Under the pieces are notes generated by a model that did no database searches, was not told where the DNA came from, and worked only from the letters and a program-made list of their open reading frames with translations. Below are positions 44,691 through 53,100 of a stretch of 64,000 nucleotides of DNA, one piece after another (the stretch's first letter is position 1; each line of letters begins with the position of its first letter). Location: NCBI RefSeq assembly GCF_030067675.1, contig NZ_JASJEV010000006.1, forward strand, positions 124,001-188,000, written 5' to 3'. The position numbers were made by a program, and so were the translations under genes. The DNA comes from Chelatococcus albus (lineage in GTDB: Bacteria; Pseudomonadota; Alphaproteobacteria; Rhizobiales; Beijerinckiaceae).

Positions 44691-45631
44691 CAGTAGCGCA
44701 CCCTCGGATCGACGACGAGGTAGAGCATGTCGATCGCGAAATTGATGAGAACGTAGAGCGCGGCGATGACGAGCAGCGCTCCCTGGATGACGGGATAGTC
44801 GCGGCGCAGCACGGCCGAGACGACGAGATTGCCGACGCCGGGCAGGCCGAAGACCGTCTCGGTGATGACCGCTCCCGAGACGAGGAGCGCGGCGGTGAGG
44901 CCGATGACGGTGAGGATCGGGATAAGGGCGTTCTTGAAGGCGTGGCGCATGACCACGCGGAACTCGCCCATGCCCTTGGAGCGCGCGGTGCGCACGTAAT
45001 CGTCGCCGAGCACGTCGAGCATCGAGGCGCGGGTGAAGCGCAGGATGAGCGCCGAGGAGACGACGCCGAGCGCGAGTGCCGGCAGGGCGAGATGCTGCAG
45101 GCGGACGAGGAAGCCGGCATCCGGCCCGCCATAGCCCGAGACGGGGAAGAGGCCGAAGCGCACGGCGAAGAACTGGATGAAGATGAGGCCGAGCCAGAAG
45201 CTCGGGATGCTCGCGGCGAGCATCGCCGCCGTCGTCGCCGCCTGGTCGAACAGCGAACCGCGCCGGTAGGCGGCGTAGATGCCGATCGGCAGCGCGATCA
45301 GGCTCGCGATCAGGATCGAGAACAGTGTCAGGAAGAAGGTCGGCTCGGCCCGCTCGGCGAGTGCGGTCGTCACCGGGCGGTCAAGGAAGATCGACTGGCC
45401 GAGGTCGCCCTGCAGGAGCTGCCCGAGGAAATAGACATACTGGACGACGAGCGGCTGATCGAGGCCGAGGCGGGCACGCAGGGTCGCCACGTCCTGCGCC
45501 GTGGCGTCGGGCCCGAGCATGACGGCGGCGGGATCGCCTGGCGCGACGCGGACGATGACGAAGACGATCGTCACCACCACGAACATCACGGCGAGCATGC
45601 CGAGGAAGCGTTGAAGGATGTAGCGGGCCAT
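44690..45631 (-). CDS. Oligopeptide/dipeptide-type ABC importer permease (DppB-like)
   Basis: The 313-residue permease begins at ATG 45631. Family features are the RFLGMLAVMFVVVTIVFVIV first helix, RVAPGDPA, LGLDQPLVVQYVYFL, and the coupling loop VRTARSKGMGEFRVVMRHAF. It ends VDPRVRY, the usual DppB C-terminus. The gene lies 92 bases after the binding-protein gene and overlaps the DppC-like gene (TGATG). Confidence 0.94.
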   Translation of the reverse strand: MARYILQRFLGMLAVMFVVVTIVFVIVRVAPGDPAAVMLGPDATAQDVATLRARLGLDQPLVVQYVYFLGQLLQGDLGQSIFLDRPVTTALAERAEPTFFLTLFSILIASLIALPIGIYAAYRRGSLFDQAATTAAMLAASIPSFWLGLIFIQFFAVRFGLFPVSGYGGPDAGFLVRLQHLALPALALGVVSSALILRFTRASMLDVLGDDYVRTARSKGMGEFRVVMRHAFKNALIPILTVIGLTAALLVSGAVITETVFGLPGVGNLVVSAVLRRDYPVIQGALLVIAALYVLINFAIDMLYLVVDPRVRY

Positions 45632-45723
45632 CTGCCTGTCGCGTGCCGCTCGAGGGGCCTGCCGCCCCGGATGCACGCGAGGCGCGGGTGTCCGGGGCGC
45701 AGATGCGGGTAAGGGGCGGGCGC

Positions 45724-47256
45724 CTACTTCTTGAGCGAGGCGTTCCAGAAATAGGGCCACGGGGCCGGCACGACGCCCTCGAGCTTCGGCGCCTTGGCCG
45801 AGAGGGCGTTGAAGTCGCCGATCTTGATGAAGGGCACATCCGCCGCGATCACCCTCTGCACCTCGCCCCACAGCGCCTCGCGCTTCTTCGGGTCGGCCTC
45901 GCTGTTGAAGGCGTCGACGACGGCCCTGCGCTGCGGCGTGTCCCACCAGCCGGGCGCGCTCGTCGACAGCATGCCGATGAGCGCCGGCTCCGGCAGGAAG
46001 GGGCTGTGCGTGATGTAGATGTCCCACAGCGCAGGGTCGGCGCGGCGCTGGGTCAGCGTCGCCCAGTCGACGACCTGCAGGTCGACCTTGAAGCCCGCGG
46101 CCTTGAGATATTCGGCCGCCACCTGCGCCATCTTGTAGTGGAACTCGTACTGGCGGCTCGTCAGGATGCGCAGCGGCTTGCCGTCGTAGCTCGCCTTCTT
46201 GAGGAGGGCGGCCGCCTTCTCCGGATCGCCGACGTTGTAGGCGCCCTCCGTGCCCTTGTCCGTGCTCCACACGTAGGACTTCGGATACATGGCCGCGTCG
46301 AGGGCGAAGAACTCCTTGTTGCCGAAGGCGGCCGCCAGCATGTCCTCCATGTTGAGGGCGGAGCGCACGGCGAGCCGCACGTCCCTGCTCTCGGTCAGAC
46401 CCTGCTTGGTGTTCATGACGAAGACCGGCCAACCGAACGGCTTGAGCAGGACGGGCTCCGTCGCCTTCTGCCCCTTCAGGCGGTCGAAGGCCTCGACCGG
46501 CAGGGCGTCGACATAGTCGTACTGGCCGGACAGCGCGCCCTCGATGCGCGTGTTGGCATCGGGCACGGGCACGAAGCGGATTTCGTCGAGATACTGCTTG
46601 CGGGCCCCGCCGTAGCCGTCCGGCTCGCCGGGCAAGGACTTGTAGCCGTCGAAGCGCACGAGCTGGATGTACTGATCGGGCTTGCGCTCCTTGAGCTTGT
46701 AGGGGCCGGTGCCGACCGGCTCCTTCATGGGATTGTCCTGCTTCTCGGCCGGCAGGATGACGGCGGCCGAGTTGTTGAAGGCGAGCAGCGCGGTGAGCGG
46801 CGCATAGGGCGCGACGAGCGTGATGCGCACCGTCGCCGGGTCGACGGCCTCGATCGCGGCGATGTTGCCCGCCGTCTGCTTGCCGCGCGAGGCCACCTGC
46901 GTCCAACGCTTCAACGAGGCGACCACGTCCTCCGCCGTCATGTCGCTGCCGTCGTGGAACGTCACCCCGGTCCGCAGCCTGATCGTGTAGACCTTGCCGT
47001 CGGGCGAGATCTCCGGGAGCTTCTCGGCGAGGAGGGGCGTCACCTTCCAGTTCTTGTCGAAGGTGTAGAGGGTCTCGAGGACGTGCTGCGTGATGATGCC
47101 CACGAGGTCGGCGGTGGACACCATCGGGTCGAGCGTCGGCGGCTCGCCCACGGTGGCGACATTGACGACGCCGCCCTTTTGCTGGGCAAGGGCGGGGCCT
47201 GCGGCGAGGGCGGCGAGCCCGGCACCGACGAGAAGCGCGCATTTCAAAGGCGACAT
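45724..47256 (-). CDS. ABC importer solute-binding protein, family 5 (DppA/OppA-like)
   Basis: The 510-residue periplasmic protein has a signal peptide (SPLKCALLVGAGLAALAAGPALAQ) and then VNVATVGEPPTLDPMVST, the characteristic SBP family 5 start. The signature region LAEKLPEISPDGKVYTIRLR and GVTFHDGSDMTAEDVV follows. A strong GAGGGGGG ribosome-binding site precedes ATG 47256. It is the first gene of the seven-gene operon running down to the RidA gene. Family 5 proteins bind peptides, opines, glutathione, nickel and other ligands, so the ligand is open. The amidohydrolase downstream suggests an acylated amino-acid-like compound. Confidence 0.93.
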   Translation of the reverse strand: MSPLKCALLVGAGLAALAAGPALAQQKGGVVNVATVGEPPTLDPMVSTADLVGIITQHVLETLYTFDKNWKVTPLLAEKLPEISPDGKVYTIRLRTGVTFHDGSDMTAEDVVASLKRWTQVASRGKQTAGNIAAIEAVDPATVRITLVAPYAPLTALLAFNNSAAVILPAEKQDNPMKEPVGTGPYKLKERKPDQYIQLVRFDGYKSLPGEPDGYGGARKQYLDEIRFVPVPDANTRIEGALSGQYDYVDALPVEAFDRLKGQKATEPVLLKPFGWPVFVMNTKQGLTESRDVRLAVRSALNMEDMLAAAFGNKEFFALDAAMYPKSYVWSTDKGTEGAYNVGDPEKAAALLKKASYDGKPLRILTSRQYEFHYKMAQVAAEYLKAAGFKVDLQVVDWATLTQRRADPALWDIYITHSPFLPEPALIGMLSTSAPGWWDTPQRRAVVDAFNSEADPKKREALWGEVQRVIAADVPFIKIGDFNALSAKAPKLEGVVPAPWPYFWNASLKK

Positions 47257-47276
47257 GACATCCCCCCTCTGCGGAT

Positions 47277-47294
47277 ATTACATTATTATGTAAT
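47277..47294. promoter_or_regulatory. Palindromic operator before the ABC/amidohydrolase operon
   Basis: The perfect inverted repeat ATTACAT-TATT-ATGTAAT lies 21 bases before the binding-protein ATG, in an AT-rich island that also contains TAATAAT on the minus strand as a possible -10. A closely similar sequence sits in the promoter of the IclR regulator and SelA-like gene. Control by that IclR protein is inferred from the shared motif and proximity. Confidence 0.6.
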
Positions 47295-47455
47295 TTAGAT
47301 CTTTATTCTGGAATGATAGGGGAGGCGGGACGGAGCGTCAACGGTCTCCTGTCGAGGCGCGCGGCCAAGGGAAACCGGTTGGTGCCGGCGTTTCCGCACT
47401 TGTGCTCGACGAAGGCGGCATTGACTTGCCGCGGCGAAACGCCCAAACGAGAGAG

Positions 47456-47627
47456 CGACGGTCCTCTGTGAGGTGAAAAGGGAATCCGGTGCGGGCCTCG
47501 CGCCCAAGACCGGAGCTGCCCCCGCAACTGTGAGCGGCGAGCCTGGTGCCGAGAAAAGCCACTGGATCCTCGGGATCCGGGAAGGTGGTGCCAGGCAGCG
47601 ACCCGCGAGCCAGGAGACCTGCCGTCG
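47456..47627 (+). promoter_or_regulatory. Cobalamin riboswitch upstream of cbtB
   Basis: Landmarks in order: GAGGTGAAAAGGGAATCCGGTG near 47470, GCTGCCCCCGCAACTGTGA near 47517, GCCACTGGATCC near 47559, GGGAAGGTGG near 47578, and the B12 box GCGAGCCAGGAGACCTGCC near 47606. A closing stem pairs CGACGG (47456-47461) with CCGTCG (47622-47627). It leads the cobalt uptake and corrin synthesis genes, so cobalamin would repress the start of this block. Confidence 0.95.
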
Positions 47628-47643
47628 GAGATTGTACCCGCAG

Positions 47644-47669
47644 GGTCGCCGGTGGGGCGGCCAAGGAGG
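47644..47669 (+). promoter_or_regulatory. Riboswitch expression platform: hairpin abutting the cbtB ribosome-binding site
   Basis: The hairpin GGTCGCC-GGTGG-GGCGGCC (47644-47662, one G-U pair) ends at the Shine-Dalgarno AAGGAGG (47663-47669), five bases before ATG 47675. It shares the 14-base core CGCCGGTGGGGCGG with the btuB leader and has nearly the same spacing to the start codon. There is no T-tract, which fits translational control. Confidence 0.6.
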
Positions 47670-47674
47670 TCGAA

Positions 47675-47863
47675 ATGACTGGTTTGTCGATTGCCGGCGC
47701 CAAGACCGCCAGCGCCAGGACGCGCGCCGAGGCGCTCAGGGTCGCGCTCGTCGCCTTCTTCATCGGCGCCGCGCTCGTCTTCGTCTCGGGCTTCGCCCAT
47801 CCCGAGGCCATCCACAACGCGGCGCACGACACGCGCCACGCCCTCAGCTACCCCTGCCACTGA
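47675..47863 (+). CDS. cbtB: Cobalt transporter small subunit CbtB
   Basis: This 62-residue protein has one transmembrane helix (about 22-42) followed by a His-rich C-terminus: FAHPEAIHNAAHDTRHALSY, then PCH. That is the hallmark of CbtB, a predicted cobalt-uptake component regulated by B12 riboswitches. It begins at ATG 47675 with AAGGAGG and is followed by cbtA after 7 bases. Confidence 0.92.
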   Translation: MTGLSIAGAKTASARTRAEALRVALVAFFIGAALVFVSGFAHPEAIHNAAHDTRHALSYPCH

Positions 47864-47870
47864 GCCGGCG

Positions 47871-48605
47871 ATGCTCAATCGCGTGCTCGTGGTCGGCCTT
47901 CTGGCCGGCCTCGTTGCCGGGCTTGCGGTGGCGGTCCTGCAGCATTTCACCACGACACCGCTGATTCTGGCGGCGGAAACCTACGAGACGGCGGGCAAGA
48001 CGGCGGCCCTCGCCGGCCCCGACTTCGGCGGCGCGAGGATCGTGCTCGCCCACACGGGCCACGAGCCGGTGGCGGGCGCCGAAGCCGAGGGCTGGAAGCC
48101 CGAGGACGGGCTGGCGCGCACCTTCTTCACGGGGCTGACCACGGTCGTCTCGGCCATCGGCTTCGCCCTCGTGCTGCTCGCCGGCATGATCGCGGCAGGA
48201 GACGAGATCGATGCCCGCCGGGCGCTCGCCTGGGCGGCTGCGGCCTTCCTCGCCACGGGCCTTGCACCGGCGCTCGGCCTCGCGCCCGAACTCCCCGGCG
48301 CTGCGGCCGGGCCGCTCGTTGCCCGCCAGGCCTGGTGGGTGGCGACGGCCGTGGCCACCGCCGCCTCCCTGTGGCTCTTCCTGCGCACGGAGGCGGCCTG
48401 GGCGAAGGTACTCGCCGCCCTCCTGCTCGTCGCGCCGCACGCCGTCGGGGCGCCCCATCCGGCCGGCTTCGAGAGCCGCGTGCCGGCCGAGCTCGCGGCG
48501 CAGTTCGCCGCCAGGTCGCTCGCCGTGCAGGCGGCCCTGTGGCTCCTCACCGGGCTTGCCGTCGGCCTTATCTGGACCCGTTTTGCCCGGCGCGTGGCGG
48601 CCTGA
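47871..48605 (+). CDS. cbtA: Cobalt transporter subunit CbtA
   Basis: The 244-residue membrane protein has five or more hydrophobic segments. The N-terminal LVVGLLAGLVAGLAVAVLQ, then TTTPLILAAETYE, and the later GLAPALGLAPELPGA and LLLVAPHAVGAPHPAGFES with His residues are typical of CbtA. It pairs with CbtB for cobalt uptake feeding CobN-dependent chelation. The start at ATG 47871 lies 7 bases after cbtB. Confidence 0.92.
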   Translation: MLNRVLVVGLLAGLVAGLAVAVLQHFTTTPLILAAETYETAGKTAALAGPDFGGARIVLAHTGHEPVAGAEAEGWKPEDGLARTFFTGLTTVVSAIGFALVLLAGMIAAGDEIDARRALAWAAAAFLATGLAPALGLAPELPGAAAGPLVARQAWWVATAVATAASLWLFLRTEAAWAKVLAALLLVAPHAVGAPHPAGFESRVPAELAAQFAARSLAVQAALWLLTGLAVGLIWTRFARRVAA

Positions 48606-48622
48606 CGGCGGCCTGCCGCGCC

Positions 48623-48672
48623 GGAGCGGGATCGATCGCAGCGGACGCAGGTCCGGCGCCCGATCCCGCTCC
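48623..48672 (+). repeat. Long inverted repeat with nested hairpin between cbtA and the DUF1636 gene
   Basis: A perfect 12-base inverted repeat, GGAGCGGGATCG (48623-48634) and CGATCCCGCTCC (48661-48672), encloses a second hairpin CGGAC-GCAG-GTCCG (48642-48655). Transcribed, it would form a stable nested structure without a T-tract, 32 bases before the DUF1636 GTG start. Possible roles are transcript stabilisation, processing or partial attenuation. Confidence 0.5.
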
Positions 48673-48704
48673 CATCCACCGGACCCAGCGGTCGGGAGAG
48701 CGCC

Positions 48705-49109
48705 GTGAGCGAGCGATCCGACGTCACCATCTTCGTCTGCGTCGCCTGCCGGCGGCGGACGGGGGAGGGGGAGCGCGCCTTCGACGAGCCGGGCCGCGCC
48801 CTCGTCGCGGCCCTCGAGGAGAGGCTCGCGGGCGGGGCGGCGACCGGTGTCGTCGTCACACCCGTCGAGTGTCTGGCCGTCTGCTCGCGACCCTGCACCG
48901 TCGCCCTCTCGGGCGGCGGCAAGTGGACCTATCTCGTCGGCGACCTCGACGCCGAGGCGCATGCCGACGACATCCTCGCCGCGGCGAAGAGCTTCGCCGC
49001 CACGGACAACGGCATCATTCCCTGGAAGGAGCGGCCGCAGGCCTTCCGCAAGGGCGTCGTCGCCCGCGTGCCGCCGCTCGGCTTCCGGTCCTTCGGAGAT
49101 CCTTCATGA
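48705..49109 (+). CDS. DUF1636 protein, putative metal- or Fe-S-binding cobalamin-cluster protein
   Basis: The 134-residue protein resembles thioredoxin-like [2Fe-2S] ferredoxins. It has Cys in VCVACRRR (12, 15), then VECLAVCSRPC further on (about 55-63), spaced as in the DUF1636 family. These proteins are regularly encoded beside cobW and cobN. The biochemical role is not established and I infer metal or electron handling in corrin synthesis. The start is GTG 48705 and the stop overlaps the cobW start (ATGA). Confidence 0.82.
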   Translation: MSERSDVTIFVCVACRRRTGEGERAFDEPGRALVAALEERLAGGAATGVVVTPVECLAVCSRPCTVALSGGGKWTYLVGDLDAEAHADDILAAAKSFAATDNGIIPWKERPQAFRKGVVARVPPLGFRSFGDPS

Positions 49110-50137
49110 GCCTGCGCAAGGTCCCCTGCACCATCGTCACCGGCTTCCTCGGCGCCGGCAAGACGAGCCTCCTGCGCCACGTGCTGCAGAACGCCGACGG
49201 CCGGCGGCTCGCCGTCATCGTCAACGAGTTCGGCGATGTCGGCATCGACGGCGAGATCCTGAAGGGCTGCGGCATCGCGAGCTGCCCGGAGGAGAACGTC
49301 GTCGAGCTCGCCAACGGCTGCCTGTGCTGCACCGTGGCGGACGACTTCGTGCCCGCGCTCGAGAGCCTCATCGGCAGGCCGGACGCGCCCGAGCACATCC
49401 TGATCGAGACCTCCGGCCTCGCCCTGCCGAAGCCGCTGGTCAAGGCCTTCAACTGGCCGGCGATCGCCTCCCGCGTCACGGTCGACGGCGTCGTGGCCGT
49501 GGTCGACGGCCCGGCGGTCGCCGCCGGGCGCTTCGCCGACGATCCTGAGGCCCTCGCCGCCCAGCGCGCCGAGGACGCGAGCCTCGACCACGACAATCCG
49601 CTGGAGGAGGTCTACGAGGACCAGCTCCTCTGCGCCGACATGATCCTCCTCAACAAGGCCGATCTCCTGGACGAGGCGACGCTTGACACCGTGGAGCGCG
49701 ACATCCGCGCCGTCGTGCCGCGCGCCGTCAAGGTCCTCGCCACGCGCAACGGCGCTGTGGAGCCCAGGATCCTCCTCGGCCTCGGGGCCGCGGCGGAGGC
49801 CGATCTCGAAGCGCGCCCCTCCCACCACGATGACGAGGAGGAGCACGATCACGACGATTTCGAGAGCTTCGTCGTCGAGCTTCCCGAAACGGCGGACCCC
49901 GAGGCGGTGGTGGCGCGCCTGCGCCGGACCGCCGAGGCGCATGACATCCTGCGCATGAAGGGCTTCCTCGCCGTCGCCGGCAAGCCCATGCGCCTGCTCG
50001 TGCAGGGCGTCGGCGCGCGCTTCCAGCAGCAGTTCGACCGCGCCTGGGCCGCCGGTGAGGCGCGCCGCAGCCGCCTCGTCGTCATCGGTCGCAGCGGCCT
50101 CGACCGGGCCGCCATCGCGGCCGCCCTCGCCACCTGA
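49106..50137 (+). CDS. cobW: Cobalamin biosynthesis GTPase/metallochaperone CobW
   Basis: This G3E-family P-loop GTPase of 343 aa has Walker A GFLGAGKTS (13-21), the metal motif CLCC (72-75), and a Asp/Glu/His-rich segment (HHDDEEEHDHDD) before the C-terminal domain. COG0523 proteins deliver metal ions, and CobW is thought to supply Co2+ to cobaltochelatase CobNST. It lies immediately upstream of cobN (12-base gap) and downstream of cobalt uptake genes, exactly where such a chaperone would be useful. Confidence 0.95.
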   Translation: MSLRKVPCTIVTGFLGAGKTSLLRHVLQNADGRRLAVIVNEFGDVGIDGEILKGCGIASCPEENVVELANGCLCCTVADDFVPALESLIGRPDAPEHILIETSGLALPKPLVKAFNWPAIASRVTVDGVVAVVDGPAVAAGRFADDPEALAAQRAEDASLDHDNPLEEVYEDQLLCADMILLNKADLLDEATLDTVERDIRAVVPRAVKVLATRNGAVEPRILLGLGAAAEADLEARPSHHDDEEEHDHDDFESFVVELPETADPEAVVARLRRTAEAHDILRMKGFLAVAGKPMRLLVQGVGARFQQQFDRAWAAGEARRSRLVVIGRSGLDRAAIAAALAT

Positions 50138-50149
50138 GGAAGCGGGCCG

Positions 50150-53100
50150 ATGCATCTCCTGCCGGTGACGACGGTCGGGCTCGACGCCGCGGAAGCGCCC
50201 GTCGACCTCGGCCACTCGCCGGCGGAGATCGTCATCCTGTCCTTCACGGACACCGACCTGTCGGCCTTCGCCGCGGCCTGGACCCGCGACCGCGCCGTGC
50301 TGCCGAGCCTCAGGCTGGCCAATCTCCAGCGCCTGCGCCACCCTCTCTCGGTCGATCTCTATGTCGAGAGGGTGGTCGCCAGCGCCCGCTTCGTGCTCGT
50401 GCGCTGCCTCGGCGGCCTCGACTATCACCGCTACGGCCTCACCGAGATGGCACGCGCCTGCCGGGCGGGCGGCATCCCCTTCGTGGCGCTTGCCGGCGAC
50501 GACCGGCCCGACCCGCGGCTCAAGGCCCTGTGCACTGCCGATGCGGCGCTCTGCACCGAGCTCGACGCCTATGCCCGCGCCGGCGGTGTCGACAATCTGC
50601 GGCAGGCCCTGCGGCGCATCGCGGCCGAGCTCGGCGCCGACCTTGCCGTCGCCCCGCCGCGGCCCGTGCCGGCTGCGGGGGTGTGGGATCCCGGTGTTGG
50701 TGAGCCGATGGTGGCGGCCCGCGCGACCCGGCCCGTCGCCCTCGTCGTCTTCTACCGCTCCATCCTCCTCGCCGGCGATACGGCGCCGATCGAGGCGCTT
50801 GCCGCCGCGCTTGCCGCCCGCGGCATGGAGCCTGTCTGCCTCTACGTCCCAAGCCTCAAGGATGCCGCGGCGGCGGCCGAGGTCGAGCGGCTCCTCCTCC
50901 GCCGGCGGCCGCGCATCGTGCTCAATGCCACCGCCTTCTCGGCGCGCCGCGACGACGGCACGACCGTGCTCGATATGGCCGACTGCCCCGTGCTGCAGGT
51001 GGTGCTCGCCGGCGCCTCGCGCGATGCCTGGGCCGAGAGCGCCCGCGGCCTCGGCGCGGCCGACCTCGCCATGAACGTCGTGCTGCCGGAGCTCGACGGC
51101 CGCATCGGCACGACGCCGGTGTCCTTCAAGGGCGAGCGGACCTTCGATCCGGCGCTCGAATTCGCGCCCGTCCAGCATGTGCCGGACGACGCGCAGGTCG
51201 CCCTCATCGCCGACCGCGCCGCCGCCTGGCTGCGCCTTGCCGAGACGCCGCGGCGGGAGCGGCGCATCGCCCTCGTCCTCTCCGACTATCCCTCGCGCGA
51301 GGGCCGCGCCGGCTATGCCGTCGGCCTCGATACGGAGAGAAGCGCGGCCAGGATCGTGCGCTGGCTCGGGGAGGAGGGTTACGCGATCGGGCCGGGGCTG
51401 GCCGCAGACGGCGCCCTCGCCCGCCTCGCCGCAGGCGCCGAGACCGCCGCCGTCCCGCTCGCACGCTACCGGCAGTGGCTCGACGAGACGCCCGAGCCCT
51501 TCCGGCGGGCGCTCGCCGCGGCCTGGGGGCCGCCGGAGGAGGATCCGGCGCTCGTCGACGGCGCCTTCCGCTTTCCCGTCCTCACTGCCGGCAACGTCGT
51601 CGTCGCGCTGCAGCCCGACCGCGGCCGGGTGGCCGCCCGCAAGGCGGACTATCACGATCCGACGCTGCCGCCTCGCCATGCCTACGCGGCCTTCTATGCC
51701 TTCCTGCGCGCGGAGTTCGACGCCCACGCCCTCGTGCATCTCGGCACGCACGGCACGCTCGAGTGGCTGCCCGGCAAGGCGGCGGCGCTCTCGCCCGCCT
51801 GCGCGCCGCAGGTGCTCGCGGGGCCACTGCCCGTCGTCTACCCCTTCATCGTCAACAATCCGGGCGAGGCGGCGGTGGCGCGCCGGCGCATCGCCGCCGT
51901 CACGGTCGGCCATCTGACGCCGCCGCTCGTCCATGCCGGCCTGCACGGCGCCGCCGCCACGCTCGAGGGCCTCCTCGACGAATATGCCGTCGCCGACGGC
52001 CTCGACCGGCAGCGCCAGCGCCACCTGAAGGCGGCCATCGTGGCGGAGGCCCGGGCGAGCGGGCTCGCCGCCGAATGCGGCGCCGGGGAGGAGGACGACG
52101 ACGCCCTCGTGACGCGCCTCGACGCCTGGCTCTGCGACCTGAAGGAGCTCGCCATCCGTGACGGTCTGCACGTCTTCGGCGAGCCGCCGCCGCCGGAGGC
52201 CCGGAAGGCCATGCTCGCCGCCCTGGCGGCCGCCGCGCCTGGGACGCCGGCCGACCTGCTCGCGGCGCGGCTCGACGCCTGCGCCGCGGCCGAGCGGCGG
52301 GCGCTGCTTGCCGCCCTCGACGGCCGCTTCGTGCCGGCTGGGCCCGCGGGCGCACCGACGCGCGGCAGGCTCGACGTCCTGCCCACCGGGCGCAATCTCG
52401 CCACCGTCGATCCGCGCAGCATCCCGACGCGCACGGCGGCCCTCGTCGGCGAGCGCGCCGCCGCCGAGGTGCTGCGGCGCTACCTGCAGGATCACGGCGA
52501 CTGGCCGCGCGCCCTCCTCCTCGACCTGTGGGCCTCGGCCACGCTGCGCACGGGAGGCGACGACCTCGCCCAGGCGCTCTCCTTCCTCGGCGTGCGCCCG
52601 GTCTGGGACCACGCGTCGAACCGCGTCACCGGCGTCGAGGTCCTGCCGGCGGCGCGGCTCGACCGCCCGCGCATCGACGTGACCTTGCGCATCTCCGGCC
52701 TCTTCCGCGACGCCTTCGCCGCCCAGATCGCCCTCTTCGATCAGGCGGTGCGCGCCGTCGCGGCCCTCGACGAGGACGACGCCTTCAACCCCCTCGCCGC
52801 TGCCCGCCGTCGCGGCGAGGACCTCGCCCGCGTCTTCGGCGGCGCACCGGGCGCCTACGGTGCGGGCAGTGCTGTCGCAGCGCTTGACGGGCGCTGGGAC
52901 TGCCGCGCCGATCTGGGCGAGGCCTATCTCGCGGCCTCCGGTTTCGCCTATGCCGGAAGGGGCGAGGGCTGCGCGGCGGCGGAGGCCTTCCGCGAGCGGG
53001 TGCGGCGGGCGGACGCCCTCGTGCACGCGCAGGACGACCGCGAGCGGGACATTCTTGACGGTGACGGCGCGGCCGACTTCATTGGCGGCTTTGCGGCGGC

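Noticed and set aside
44690-47242. A single 850-codon minus-strand frame that would fuse an N-terminal region to the DppB-like permease.
   Set aside because: The upstream part is out of frame with the binding-protein gene that truly occupies 45724-47256. The permease has its own conserved start at 45631.
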